From contig JAHEZJ010000007.1 of the NCBI GenBank assembly GCA_023251135.1, forward strand, positions 84,498-146,779: a DNA stretch of 62,282 nt, given 5' to 3'. This document shows, piece by piece, positions 26,663 to 36,111 of this stretch (positions are counted from its first letter, which is position 1; each line of letters begins with the position of its first letter). This DNA is from Flavobacterium sp. (GTDB lineage Bacteria > Bacteroidota > Bacteroidia > Flavobacteriales > Flavobacteriaceae). The position numbers were made by a program, and so were the translations under genes. A model generated the notes under the pieces. That model was not told the DNA's origin. It did not search any database and saw nothing but the letters and a program-made list of their open reading frames with translations.

Positions 26663-27274
26663 ATGAAGATTATTTGTATCGGTAGAAATTATACCAATCA
26701 CATTGAGGAGTTAAAAAACGAGCGCCCGACAGAGCCGGTGGTTTTTATGAAGCCGGATTCGGCAGTTTTATTGAAACAGCATCCGTTTGTAATCCCGGAA
26801 TTTTCTGAAGAAATTCATCACGAAATTGAGATTATTGTTAAAATTAGTAAAGTAGGGAAGTATATCGAACCTAAATTTGCGCACAAGTACTACGACGAAA
26901 TTAGTGTAGGTATCGATTTTACTGCCAGAGATTTACAGGAAAAATTAAAAGCAAAAGGATTGCCATGGGAAAAAGCAAAGGCTTTTGACGGTTCTGCAGT
27001 TATTGGAGAGTTTTTGCCAAAGACTGATTTTGTTTCGATGGAAAATCTTACATTTGAACTGACAAATAATGCTAAAACGGTTCAAAAAGGAAATACGGGT
27101 TTTATGCTTTGGAAAATTGACGAGCTGGTTTCGTATGTTTCGCAGTTTTTCACGCTTAAAATTGGTGATATCATTTTTACGGGAACACCGGAAGGTGTCG
27201 CTGCTGTTAAACCAAACGACGTTTTAGAGGGCTTTTTAGAAGATAAAAAATTATTCAGAATACAAGTAAAGTAA
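26663..27274 (+). CDS. fumarylacetoacetate hydrolase family protein (acylpyruvase-like)
   Basis: A 203-aa protein of the FAH family. It opens KIICIGRNYTNHIEEL and contains FMKPDSAVLL, the metal-site block HHEIEIIVKISKVGK, GIDFTARDLQEKLKAKG and the conserved end GDIIFTGTPEGVAAVKPND. Short members of this size hydrolyse acylpyruvates or decarboxylate oxaloacetate (YcgM/FAHD1-like). Its stop codon shares one base with the start of the next gene (Hpt), so translation is coupled. Confidence 0.92.
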   Translation: MKIICIGRNYTNHIEELKNERPTEPVVFMKPDSAVLLKQHPFVIPEFSEEIHHEIEIIVKISKVGKYIEPKFAHKYYDEISVGIDFTARDLQEKLKAKGLPWEKAKAFDGSAVIGEFLPKTDFVSMENLTFELTNNAKTVQKGNTGFMLWKIDELVSYVSQFFTLKIGDIIFTGTPEGVAAVKPNDVLEGFLEDKKLFRIQVK

Positions 27275-27618
27275 TGGCTTTAAAATACAACCTTTCGAAA
27301 GTATATGCGCTTTCAGACAATGATCCGGAATTTGTAAACGAAATTCTTAAATTATTTGTTACTGAAGTTCCGGAGGATTTGAAACAAATCAAAGAAGGAA
27401 TTAAAAAGAAAGATCATAAGTATGCCTATTCATACGCGCATAAAATAAAACCTACATTGGATTTAATGGGGTTGAATGTCGCTTTTGAAGAAATTCTGCA
27501 AGTTGAAGCCTGGACCAAAGCCGAAGGCAAGAAAAAAGAAATTATCGAAACTTTTAAAAGCATTAAGGTGCAGGTTAAAGAAGCGATCAAGGAGATTAAA
27601 AAAGACTTTGATTTGTAA
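27274..27618 (+). CDS. histidine phosphotransfer (Hpt) protein
   Basis: A 114-aa four-helix Hpt protein. The phosphorylatable His is His56 in YAYSYAHKIKPTLDLMGL, which fits the H-x-L-K-G-x-x-like consensus loosely (HKIKPT). Hpt proteins relay phosphate between hybrid kinases and response regulators. It overlaps the FAH gene by one base; no kinase or regulator is adjacent, so its partners are elsewhere. I found no obvious functional link with FAH hydrolase. Confidence 0.85.
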   Translation: MALKYNLSKVYALSDNDPEFVNEILKLFVTEVPEDLKQIKEGIKKKDHKYAYSYAHKIKPTLDLMGLNVAFEEILQVEAWTKAEGKKKEIIETFKSIKVQVKEAIKEIKKDFDL

Positions 27619-27822
27619 GTCTTTGGGGTAATTTTGTTTGTTTTCTTTTTGTTGGTGCCGGAAGACACGAATTAGTACGGATCAGAACGCTGAATCTTTT
27701 GTGCTGAAAATTTTGCTTAAGAACAAATTTAATTCTTGTAAAAGTGTCTCCAGCCTATCTTTTGTGCGAATCGCTGCAACAACAACCTTATTTTTTAATA
27801 ATGGCTTACGATAAGTAAGTGA

Positions 27823-29091
<1,269 letters not shown>

Positions 29092-29126
29092 TTTTTTGCT
29101 ACAATGGTTTATTTTTCTTTTCTTTG
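29092..29126 (+). promoter_or_regulatory. promoter of rpmB-rpmG operon
   Basis: TTTTTTG at 29092-29098, a 20-base gap, then TTTCTTTGCACC with the -7 at 29119-29126. The first base differs from TANNTTTG, but TTTGCACC is the usual Bacteroidota context. It is 37 bases before the rpmB start. Confidence 0.65.
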
Positions 29127-29162
29127 CACCCTGATTTTGAATAACGATAAAAGATAAGTATA

Positions 29163-29399
29163 ATGTCAAGAGTTTGTGACCTTACAGGTAAAAGAGCGAT
29201 GGTAGGAAATAACGTTTCTCACGCTATGAACAAAACTAAGAGAAAGTTTTCTGTAAACTTAGTTAAAAAGCGTTTTTATCTTCCAGAAGAAGATAGATGG
29301 ATTACTCTTAGAGTAGCAGCATCTACGATAAAAACAATTAATAAAAATGGAATCACTGCTGTTTTGAAAAAAGCACAGTCAGAAGGATTTATCAAATAA
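29163..29399 (+). CDS. rpmB: 50S ribosomal protein L28
   Basis: A 78-aa L28. It starts [20 protein letters not shown], the family's hallmark, and is rich in Lys and Arg ([20 protein letters not shown]). Length is normal. It heads a run with rpmG, the DUF4295 gene and ftsY, an order common in Bacteroidota. Confidence 0.97.
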   Translation: MSRVCDLTGKRAMVGNNVSHAMNKTKRKFSVNLVKKRFYLPEEDRWITLRVAASTIKTINKNGITAVLKKAQSEGFIK

Positions 29400-29426
29400 T
29401 CTTTTCCTAAATAAATATATAGCAAG

Positions 29427-29609
29427 ATGGCAAAGAAAGGTAATAGAATCCAGGTAATTTTAGAATGTACTGAGCACAAGACTTCTGGTGTTCCAGGTAC
29501 TTCTAGATATATAACAACTAAGAACAAGAAAAATACTCCGGACAGATTAGAGATTAAGAAATTTAATCCAATCTTGAAACGTGTAACTGTTCATAAAGAA
29601 ATTAAGTAA
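29427..29609 (+). CDS. rpmG: 50S ribosomal protein L33
   Basis: A 60-aa L33 ([18 protein letters not shown], then [20 protein letters not shown]). It has only one Cys in the early region and no CxxC pairs, so it is the zinc-free form. It lies 27 bases after rpmB. Confidence 0.97.
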
Positions 29610-29659
29610 TTAATTAGAAATTTTTAGTAATAATAAAAATTTCAAATAACATTTGAATC

Positions 29660-29812
29660 ATGGCAAAGAAAACCGTAGCATCGTTACAAACATCTTCTAA
29701 GAGATTATCAAAAGCCATCAAAATGGTTAAATCTCCTAAAACTGGTGCATATACATTCGTAGAATCTATTATGGCTCCTGAAGAAGTTGATGAATTCTTG
29801 AAAAAGAAATAA
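29660..29812 (+). CDS. DUF4295 family small basic protein
   Basis: A 50-aa protein read directly from the sequence: it starts MAKKTVASLQTSSKRLSKAI and ends APEEVDEFLKKK. It sits 50 bases after rpmG and before ftsY, the constant place of DUF4295 in Bacteroidota. Its size, high Lys content and company suggest a ribosome-associated protein, but the role is not known to me. A strong terminator follows. Confidence 0.93.
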   Translation: MAKKTVASLQTSSKRLSKAIKMVKSPKTGAYTFVESIMAPEEVDEFLKKK

Positions 29813-29831
29813 TAACAATCACAGTATATAG

Positions 29832-29865
29832 AAAAGCTACTTTCATTCGGAAGTAGCTTTTTTAT
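29832..29865 (+). terminator. terminator after the rpmB-rpmG-DUF4295 operon
   Basis: AAAAGCTACTT (29832-29842) pairs with AAGTAGCTTTT (29851-29861), followed by a T-run. It implies that ftsY has its own promoter. Confidence 0.9.
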
Positions 29866-29979
29866 TTTTTATATTTGTCTAAAATTTAAAGGAACATGAC
29901 TAATTTTAGGTTTCTTTAAATATTAAAGATTATTTGGATTGTAAAATCATATAATCTAAAAAACTAACAACCTATAAAA

Positions 29980-30933
29980 ATGAGTTTTTTTAAAAAATTA
30001 TTCTCTACTGATAAAAAAGAGACTTTAGACAAAGGTCTTGAAAAATCAAAAACTACTTTTTTCTCAAAGTTAAGCAAAGCCGTTGCTGGAAAGTCTAAAG
30101 TCGATGACGACGTACTGGATGATCTGGAAGAAATTTTGGTAGCTTCTGATGTTGGAGTAAATACAACACTAAAAGTAATCTCCAGAATTGAAAAACGTGT
30201 TGCTGCAGATAAATATTTGGGAACAGATGAACTGAATCAAATTCTTCGCGAAGAAATTGGAGCTTTATTGTCTGAGACTAACACAGGTGAAGCAACGGAA
30301 TTTGAAATTCCAAAAGATAAAAAACCATACGTTTTAATGGTTGTTGGTGTAAATGGAGTAGGTAAGACTACTACAATTGGTAAATTAGCGTATCAGTTTA
30401 AAAAAGCCGGTTATAAAGTCGTTCTTGGAGCTGCCGATACTTTTCGTGCCGCTGCTATCGATCAGTTACAGGTATGGGCAGACCGTGTAGACGTTCCAAT
30501 TGTGAGACAGAATATGGGGAGTGATCCTGCTTCTGTTGCTTTTGATACCCTGCAATCTGCAGTAGCTCAAAATGCCGATGTAGTGATTATTGATACTGCC
30601 GGACGTTTGCACAATAAAGTCAATTTGATGAATGAGCTTACAAAAGTAAAACGTGTGATGCAAAAGGTAGTTGCCGATGCTCCTCATGATGTGCTTTTGG
30701 TTTTAGACGGTTCTACAGGTCAGAATGCTTTTGAGCAGGCCAAACAATTTACGGCTGCTACCGAAGTAACCTCGCTTGCTGTAACTAAATTAGACGGAAC
30801 AGCTAAAGGTGGTGTGGTGATAGGTATTTCAGATCAATTTCAGATTCCTGTAAAATACATTGGTGTTGGAGAAGGAATTGAAGATTTACAGGTCTTTAAT
30901 AAATATGAATTTGTCGATAGTTTTTTTAAATAA
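29980..30933 (+). CDS. ftsY: signal recognition particle receptor FtsY
   Basis: A 317-aa SRP receptor GTPase that docks SRP-ribosome complexes at the membrane. NG domain motifs: G1 VGVNGVGKT (122-130), LGAADTFRAAAIDQL, G3 DTAGRLHNK, G4 TKLDGTAKGG, and the final GVGEGIEDLQVFN. The N-terminal A region is short and Lys-rich, as in Bacteroidota. It starts after a terminator and is followed by a small membrane protein gene, not by rimO, which in this window lies 27 kb away. Confidence 0.96.
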   Translation: MSFFKKLFSTDKKETLDKGLEKSKTTFFSKLSKAVAGKSKVDDDVLDDLEEILVASDVGVNTTLKVISRIEKRVAADKYLGTDELNQILREEIGALLSETNTGEATEFEIPKDKKPYVLMVVGVNGVGKTTTIGKLAYQFKKAGYKVVLGAADTFRAAAIDQLQVWADRVDVPIVRQNMGSDPASVAFDTLQSAVAQNADVVIIDTAGRLHNKVNLMNELTKVKRVMQKVVADAPHDVLLVLDGSTGQNAFEQAKQFTAATEVTSLAVTKLDGTAKGGVVIGISDQFQIPVKYIGVGEGIEDLQVFNKYEFVDSFFK

Positions 30934-30951
30934 TATTTTTTAGATCATTCA

Positions 30952-31131
30952 ATGAGTTTTTCTTCTTTAAAAAATATAACGCCGGTAACTTTTTATTTCG
31001 CGAGTGTGGTGTGTTTTGTTTTAGCGAATGTTTTAAAAGATAATAGTTTGTCTTTTTATTATATTTTATTGGTTTTCGGACTAGTGCTGTTCTTCGCAGG
31101 CATGCTTAAAAGGATCCGGACAAAACGTTAA
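30952..31131 (+). CDS. small two-helix membrane protein downstream of ftsY
   Basis: A 59-aa protein read directly from the sequence, 18 bases after ftsY. It has two hydrophobic helices (about 12-27 and 35-51) separated by KDNSLS and a basic tail KRIRTKR facing, by the positive-inside rule, the cytoplasm. No family recognised. The tight spacing and clean reading frame suggest a real gene co-transcribed with ftsY. Confidence 0.7.
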   Translation: MSFSSLKNITPVTFYFASVVCFVLANVLKDNSLSFYYILLVFGLVLFFAGMLKRIRTKR

Positions 31132-31237
31132 AAAATCTCCTTGAGATTTAATTTTTACCTTTAATATTCGAAATTTGTAAAATGGCATAACAGACATTTT
31201 ACAAATTTTTATTTTTTTTGAATTTAATACACCTATT

Positions 31238-31678
31238 ATGAGAAACACTTTTATAATTTTGGTTTTATCGCTTTTGTTGGTAAGCTGTAAACAGGAAATT
31301 AAACCAGCAGATATTGCAAAGCTAAACGGTTATTGGGAAATTGAAAAAGTAGTTTTTGATAAAGGGGAGGACAAAGATTACGGAATGAACGAAAATTTCG
31401 ATTATTTCAACATCAAAGGAACGAAAGGAACACGAACGAAGGTTATGGCGCAGCTTGATGGAACCTTTTTAACCACGGATACTTTCGAGAATGTATCGGT
31501 TCGATTTAAAGGAGATCAGGTTTTTCTTGATTATAAAACAGCTTACGCCAAATGGAGCGAGGAACTAATTTCACTTTCCGATCAGAATTTTGTAGTGAAA
31601 AACGACCAGAATAAAGAGTATCATTATAAAAAAACAGGACCAGTAAATTTATTAAACGATGGCAAAGAGACTAAATAA
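31238..31678 (+). CDS. lipocalin-like lipoprotein
   Basis: A 146-aa lipoprotein with lipobox LLVSC (Cys 17) followed by KQE. The mature part opens LNGYWEIEKVVFDKG, the G-x-W start of lipocalin-like domains, and has FENVSVRFKGDQVFLDYK and KEYHYKKTGP strands. Ligand unknown. Its last 20 bases overlap the start of the DUF721 gene in another frame, so the two are translationally coupled. Confidence 0.8.
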   Translation: MRNTFIILVLSLLLVSCKQEIKPADIAKLNGYWEIEKVVFDKGEDKDYGMNENFDYFNIKGTKGTRTKVMAQLDGTFLTTDTFENVSVRFKGDQVFLDYKTAYAKWSEELISLSDQNFVVKNDQNKEYHYKKTGPVNLLNDGKETK

Positions 31679-31955
31679 TCAAAGTACGATTGGGGCTGTT
31701 TTGCAACAGATTATTCAGGTTAATAAATTGCAGCCCGGAATGGATCAAATCGACGTTAAAGAGGCGTGGAGACAGCTTATGGGGAATGGTGTGAATACCT
31801 ATACCAAGAATGTAGCCTTAAAAGGCAGTACTTTATATGTAGAGCTCGGATCGGCAGTTTTACGGGAAGAACTAAGTCACGGAAAATCAAAAATCGTTAA
31901 AATGATTAACGAAGAATTAGGACGTGAAGTGGTGAAAGAGGTGGTTTTACGTTAG
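31659..31955 (+). CDS. DUF721 (DciA-like) protein
   Basis: A 98-aa DUF721 protein: NQSTIGAVLQQIIQVNKLQP, KEAWRQLMGNGVNTYTKNVA, and LYVELGSAVLREELSHGKSK. The family includes DciA, the loader of the replicative helicase in bacteria without DnaC; short members like this one contain just the KH-like core. It overlaps the lipoprotein gene by 20 bases and is convergent with ndk, an arrangement I recall as common in Flavobacteriaceae. Confidence 0.87.
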   Translation: MAKRLNNQSTIGAVLQQIIQVNKLQPGMDQIDVKEAWRQLMGNGVNTYTKNVALKGSTLYVELGSAVLREELSHGKSKIVKMINEELGREVVKEVVLR

Positions 31956-32103
31956 ATTTTTAGACTCACTTAGACTAGCTTAGACTTCTTAGATTGTTAG
32001 ACTTTTAAAATAAGATAAAAAGAAAACCCGTTTCGAATGAAACGGGTTTTCTTTTTATGCGGCCTTCTTTGTGATCTAAGGAGTCTAAGCGAGTCTAAAA
32101 ATC
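31955..32103. repeat. nested inverted repeat of CTTAGACT words around a terminator
   Basis: The left arm (31955-31985) reads GATTTTTAGACTCACTTAGA and beyond and matches the complement of 32073-32103 almost completely. The core is the terminator at 32017-32056. The left arm begins in the stop codon of the DUF721 gene. Confidence 0.8.
32017..32056. terminator. strong bidirectional terminator between DUF721 and ndk
   Basis: A perfect 17-bp stem (32017-32033 with 32040-32056; AAAAAGAAAACCCGTTT) with a six-base loop and T-runs in both directions between two convergent genes. Confidence 0.92.
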
Positions 32104-32118
32104 TAAGAAAGTCTAGTA

Positions 32119-32538
32119 TTAAAATTGCTCTCTACCAGCAAAGTGGAATGCACCTTCGATAGCTGCGTTTTCGTCGCTATCTGAACCGTGAACTGCATTT
32201 TCTCCAATAGAAGTAGCGTATGCTTTACGAATAGTTCCTTCAGCAGCTTCAGCTGGATTTGTAGCTCCAATTAAAGTTCTGAAATCTTCTACTGCATTGT
32301 CTTTTTCTAAAATTGCAGCAACAATAGGTCCGCGAGACATGAATTCAACTAATTCTCCGTAGAAAGGTCTTTCTGCGTGAACTGCGTAGAATGCCTGAGC
32401 ATCAGCTACAGTTAATTGAGTTAATTTTAATGAAACGATTTTGAAACCTCCATTAGTAATCATTGCTAAGATATTTCCGATGTGTCCGTTTTGAACAGCA
32501 TCCGGCTTAATCATTGTAAAAGTTCTATTAGTTGCCAT
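32119..32538 (-). CDS. ndk: nucleoside diphosphate kinase
   Basis: A 139-aa NDK that moves the gamma phosphate between nucleoside triphosphates and diphosphates. It has [16 protein letters not shown] at the start, [18 protein letters not shown], and the active-site [10 protein letters not shown] with His117. Length normal. It has its own promoter and a shared terminator. Confidence 0.97.
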   Translation of the reverse strand: MATNRTFTMIKPDAVQNGHIGNILAMITNGGFKIVSLKLTQLTVADAQAFYAVHAERPFYGELVEFMSRGPIVAAILEKDNAVEDFRTLIGATNPAEAAEGTIRKAYATSIGENAVHGSDSDENAAIEGAFHFAGREQF

Positions 32539-32563
32539 TTTATTGCTTATTTTTAATTTTGTG

Positions 32564-32571
32564 CAAAAGTA
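32564..32571 (-). promoter_or_regulatory. -7 box TACTTTTG for ndk
   Basis: The complement reads TACTTTTGCAC, a TANNTTTG match 26 bases before the ndk start. Confidence 0.6.
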
Positions 32572-32701
32572 TACTTTTTTTATGAAATGATTTTAATAAA
32601 TTCATAATTAAAACTATAAGAAATGATGTTTTGGTAAAGAAAAATGAAAATTATCTGGGTCTGTAGCGGTGTCCCTTCGTTTTGCATTTGTACAATAAAA
32701 A

Positions 32702-32725
32702 AGAGACACGCTGTGGCGTGCCTCT
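32702..32725 (-). terminator. terminator after the second HGSNAT-like gene
   Basis: A ten-position stem with one mismatch (AGAGACACGC with GCGTGCCTCT) and a TGTG loop; on the minus strand it is followed by a T-run, 37 bases after the stop at 32762. Confidence 0.8.
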
Positions 32726-32761
32726 GTTGATAAGGATTTATGTCGTTTATGTGTTATTTTT

Positions 32762-34033
32762 TTAAACTTTGAAAATCAGTTTGTTTTTGTAGAAAATCCA
32801 CAATATAAAAGTCCAGATGCCTACATATACTAATGCTCCGGCCAAAGAAGCGGTCATTGGATTGCTGAAAAATGGCGCGATCCCAAAATGATATAGATAA
32901 TTTAAAAGATTAATCTGTTCCTCCGGATGATCCGGATTCTTAAATTGAACCATTACCAAAGCCTGAGGGATAATCTGTGAAAAGAAAAATACAATCATAG
33001 GGTTAACTCCCCAAATCAGGAACAATTTGAGTCCTTTTTTGTATTCGGCAATGTCAATTATGTAGTACAGGAAAGCTAAACATGTTGTTCCTAATCCCGT
33101 AGTGTACAAAACATAACTGCTGGTCCAGAGCGATTTGTTGATAGGGAAGACAATATCCCAGAGTAAACCGGCAATAATTAATGCGATACCTGCAATTGCC
33201 ATTTTTGCAGTCCTCTGTTTTTTGGAAATTTCAAGTTGTAACACCTGGCCAATTAACAAACCGATGATTCCGTTTACGATTGATGGAATAGTGCTTAAAA
33301 CCCCTTCAGGATCCCAGGTTATCGTTCCGCGATACATATGTCCTTCCAGTAAAACACTGTCAAGCCACGAAGCTAAGTTGGTTTCTTTGTCTAAATTGGC
33401 AGCTCCGATTCCGGGAACAGGAACTAATGTCATTATCGCCCAATAGCCTAGCAATAAAGCTGCGCCGGTTATAATTTGTGTTTTTTGAGTTGTTTTTAAG
33501 TACAATAAAGAGACTACGAAATAAACAATAGCAATTCGTTGTAAAACTCCCGGTAATCTCACATCGTGGTAAGCTTCTATGCCGCTGTAAGCCAGAAACA
33601 GGTAAATAAACAGAATGGAGAAGGCTAGTATGTTTTTAATTTTAGAACTGAAATTACCCATTAAAGCATAGCCAACAGCAACAGTAATAATCAGTCGGCC
33701 CATAAGAAGTGGGATTCCTTCAAGACCAAACAGCTGTATTTTTCCAAAATAATTAAAGAAAATTCCAAGGCAAAGCATTCGGAGTGAACGAACCAGAATT
33801 TTGTTGAAAGTAGTACCGTCCCAGGATTTGGTGGGCATAGCCAGGGGGACCGCAACCCCCATAATGAAAATAAAAAACGGAAAAACTAAGTCGGTTGGCG
33901 TGCAGCCATGCCATTCGGAGTGTAACAAAGGAGCATAAACGTGGCCCCAGTCTCCGGGATTGTTTACAATAGTCATTAATAAAATAGTCAATCCTCTAAA
34001 GACATCTAAAGATATCAGGCGCTCTCTGGTCAT
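32762..34033 (-). CDS. HGSNAT-like membrane acyltransferase (NagX type)
   Basis: A 423-aa membrane protein with about ten to eleven helices. The start RLISLDVFRGLTILLMTIVN, the LLHSEWHGCTPTDLVFPFFI block and FIMGVAVPLA match the heparan-alpha-glucosaminide N-acetyltransferase family more closely than the paralogue at 20544: the HSEWHG stretch aligns with the region around the acetyl-accepting His of the human enzyme by my recollection. In bacteria such genes (nagX) often accompany N-acetylglucosamine utilisation, but none is near here. Substrate unknown. Single-gene transcript. Confidence 0.9.
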   Translation of the reverse strand: MTRERLISLDVFRGLTILLMTIVNNPGDWGHVYAPLLHSEWHGCTPTDLVFPFFIFIMGVAVPLAMPTKSWDGTTFNKILVRSLRMLCLGIFFNYFGKIQLFGLEGIPLLMGRLIITVAVGYALMGNFSSKIKNILAFSILFIYLFLAYSGIEAYHDVRLPGVLQRIAIVYFVVSLLYLKTTQKTQIITGAALLLGYWAIMTLVPVPGIGAANLDKETNLASWLDSVLLEGHMYRGTITWDPEGVLSTIPSIVNGIIGLLIGQVLQLEISKKQRTAKMAIAGIALIIAGLLWDIVFPINKSLWTSSYVLYTTGLGTTCLAFLYYIIDIAEYKKGLKLFLIWGVNPMIVFFFSQIIPQALVMVQFKNPDHPEEQINLLNYLYHFGIAPFFSNPMTASLAGALVYVGIWTFILWIFYKNKLIFKV

Positions 34034-34177
34034 AATTTTGGTAAATAGGTTAGTTTTTTTTAAGGTTACTATTTGGTTAGAGCTGCAATAATTTCAGAAG
34101 AGGCGGTTATTTATTCTGATGACTATTACTTTTTTATTACAATTTAAAGCGGAAAACTTTAAATCTGAGATTGTTTT

Positions 34178-35767
34178 TTATATCGTGATAATATTGAAAT
34201 TAGTTTCTAAAGGTTTTAAGTTTTGTACTAAAAGCGGAATTAATTGGTCACCTTTTTCGAGATAAAACTCCGAAAAGTTGGTCTGACGTTCCTGTAAACT
34301 CTGATTTGGAAATAATTCGCATTGCAAATCAACAACACGCTGTATTTTAGAATCCAGTTTTCGTTTTTGTGCTTTTAGTAATCTTTTTTCCAGATTGTCC
34401 AGGCCTTTCTTCTGTTTAACCTCCTGAGCTTTTACAGCTCCGCTAAAGGATTTATCCGTTTGTTGCGCTAATTCGTAAAGATATTCAAATTGTTTTACCA
34501 ACGTTTCTTTCTGAGGTGTTAAATCAATTGGAAAAGCAGATAGTTTGTGCGTAACGGCATTGACTAAATCGGCAGGTTTAGTAAACAAATCTTTCCATTG
34601 AAGACCAAGCTGATCCGCTTTTTTGGCTTGCTTTTCGGTACTCAAAAGCACTGAATTACGAACCAATAACATTGGAAAAGTAATGTTTACAGCATCAAAG
34701 AATGATTTTAGCTCAAGCCAGTAAGCAATTTCCCCGCCTCCGCCAATATAGCATAAGTTAGGCAGAATAATTTCCTGATATAATGGACGCATAATGACGT
34801 TAGGACTGAATTTCTCCGGATTACTTTCTAGTAATTTTAAAATTTCTTCTTTCGAAAATGAAATTTTAGTATGGTTGACAAAATAGCGGTCTTTCTCCAG
34901 AATAATTCGTTCGCGCAGTTTATCTTCAATATAAAACAAATTGATTTCGCGTGGATTTACCTGAATCGAATAATTATTTAATTTTGCTATTGTTTCCTGA
35001 ACAGCTTTGAAGGACTTTTGCTGTTCCAATTCTTCTTTGATGTAAGGAATGAAAGCGCGCTTTAAATCGGCAGCATCGGCATCTAAAATCACCAAGCCAT
35101 AAGCGTCAAACAAACGGTTTGCCAGAAAACGTGTCGCATCGGCAAGATTTTCATGTTTTAAATAAGCTTCTTCAAAGAGCTTTTTTAAGAAACCGGCGTT
35201 TGTACTCGAGCCTAATTCTTTGGAATAGATTTCTAAAAAATCGTTTAAACCTTCTGTCGAAAGTCTTCCAACAGGTCCTGTACTCTCTTTATTCCATCGA
35301 AACTTCTTTCCTTTAAAATTAAAATAATTAATCTCTTCAAAATCATGATCCTCCGTCGCCATCCAGTAAACGGGAACAAAATTATGAGTAGGGTATTTTG
35401 ATTTTAATTCTGTGGTCAGATTGATTGTCGAAATGATTTTATATAAAAAATACAGAGGACCGCTAAACAGGTTTAACTGATGCCCGGTTGTGATGGTAAA
35501 AGTATTTGGGAGCGCTAAAAGCTCAATATTCTCTTTCGTTGAATTTGAAATTTCAATATTTTGATACTGCTTTTTTAACGTCTCAACAAGTGGTACGCGG
35601 TTGGCATGGTCAAAATTGGCTTGTTTTTCACTGATTTGCTTTTCAAAATTTTCAAGCGTAGGAAAGTGATTGTATAGGGATTGTAATTCGGTTTTTTGAC
35701 CTAAATAGTCTTGTATCAATGTAGAGAAATATCCTGAGTTTTGGTAGCTGATACAGTCGGTGGGCAT
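34178..35767 (-). CDS. bshC: bacillithiol biosynthesis cysteine-adding enzyme BshC
   Basis: A 529-aa BshC, which adds cysteine to glucosaminyl-malate in the last step of bacillithiol synthesis. A frame to 35806 exists, but the ATG at 35767 (MPTDCISYQNSGYFSTLIQD) fits the family start. Family blocks visible: FTITTGHQLNLFSGPLYFLY, VPVYWMATEDHDFEEINYF, a coiled-coil-like region near 430-480 (AQEVKQKKGLDNLEKRLLKA) and RPLYQEIILPNLCYIGGGGE, with AYWLELKSFF after it. The low-molecular-weight thiol guards against oxidants and metals. No other bsh gene is in the window. Confidence 0.93.
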   Translation of the reverse strand: MPTDCISYQNSGYFSTLIQDYLGQKTELQSLYNHFPTLENFEKQISEKQANFDHANRVPLVETLKKQYQNIEISNSTKENIELLALPNTFTITTGHQLNLFSGPLYFLYKIISTINLTTELKSKYPTHNFVPVYWMATEDHDFEEINYFNFKGKKFRWNKESTGPVGRLSTEGLNDFLEIYSKELGSSTNAGFLKKLFEEAYLKHENLADATRFLANRLFDAYGLVILDADAADLKRAFIPYIKEELEQQKSFKAVQETIAKLNNYSIQVNPREINLFYIEDKLRERIILEKDRYFVNHTKISFSKEEILKLLESNPEKFSPNVIMRPLYQEIILPNLCYIGGGGEIAYWLELKSFFDAVNITFPMLLVRNSVLLSTEKQAKKADQLGLQWKDLFTKPADLVNAVTHKLSAFPIDLTPQKETLVKQFEYLYELAQQTDKSFSGAVKAQEVKQKKGLDNLEKRLLKAQKRKLDSKIQRVVDLQCELFPNQSLQERQTNFSEFYLEKGDQLIPLLVQNLKPLETNFNIITI

Positions 35768-36111
35768 AATTTTAGATTTACTTTTGATAGCTGTAAATTT
35801 AATCAAAATATATACTTAAAACTTTTTTTAACGAATGCTTAAGACTTGATTTTTGAAGTATGATTTAAGTAATTGTAAATCAGTATTTTAATTTTGTGTC
35901 GATTTGAAAAGAGTAGGAAATTTTTTGTGAAGCGGTAAAATGTTTGATTTGTTGTTTTTGTTAAAACTTTAGGACTAATGTAAAACTATTGTTCTAAAGA
36001 ATGAGTTTTTAATAATGAAATTCTATTTTTGCAGACAAATATTTGTTGTGTAAAAATGAGGAGATTCATTTTTTGCAGAAGTATTTATAAGAAAAACGAT
36101 AGCAAAGCCAG
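35768..36111. other. 344-base divergent intergenic region (bshC/MHS transporter)
   Basis: Very AT-rich. Holds the -7 box of the transporter gene (36024-36031). No credible -7 for bshC, no open frame, no repeat was seen. Confidence 0.5.
36024..36031 (+). promoter_or_regulatory. -7 box TATTTTTG for the MHS transporter gene
   Basis: TATTTTTGCAGAC is an exact TANNTTTG match, 80 bases before the start codon at 36112. Confidence 0.6.
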
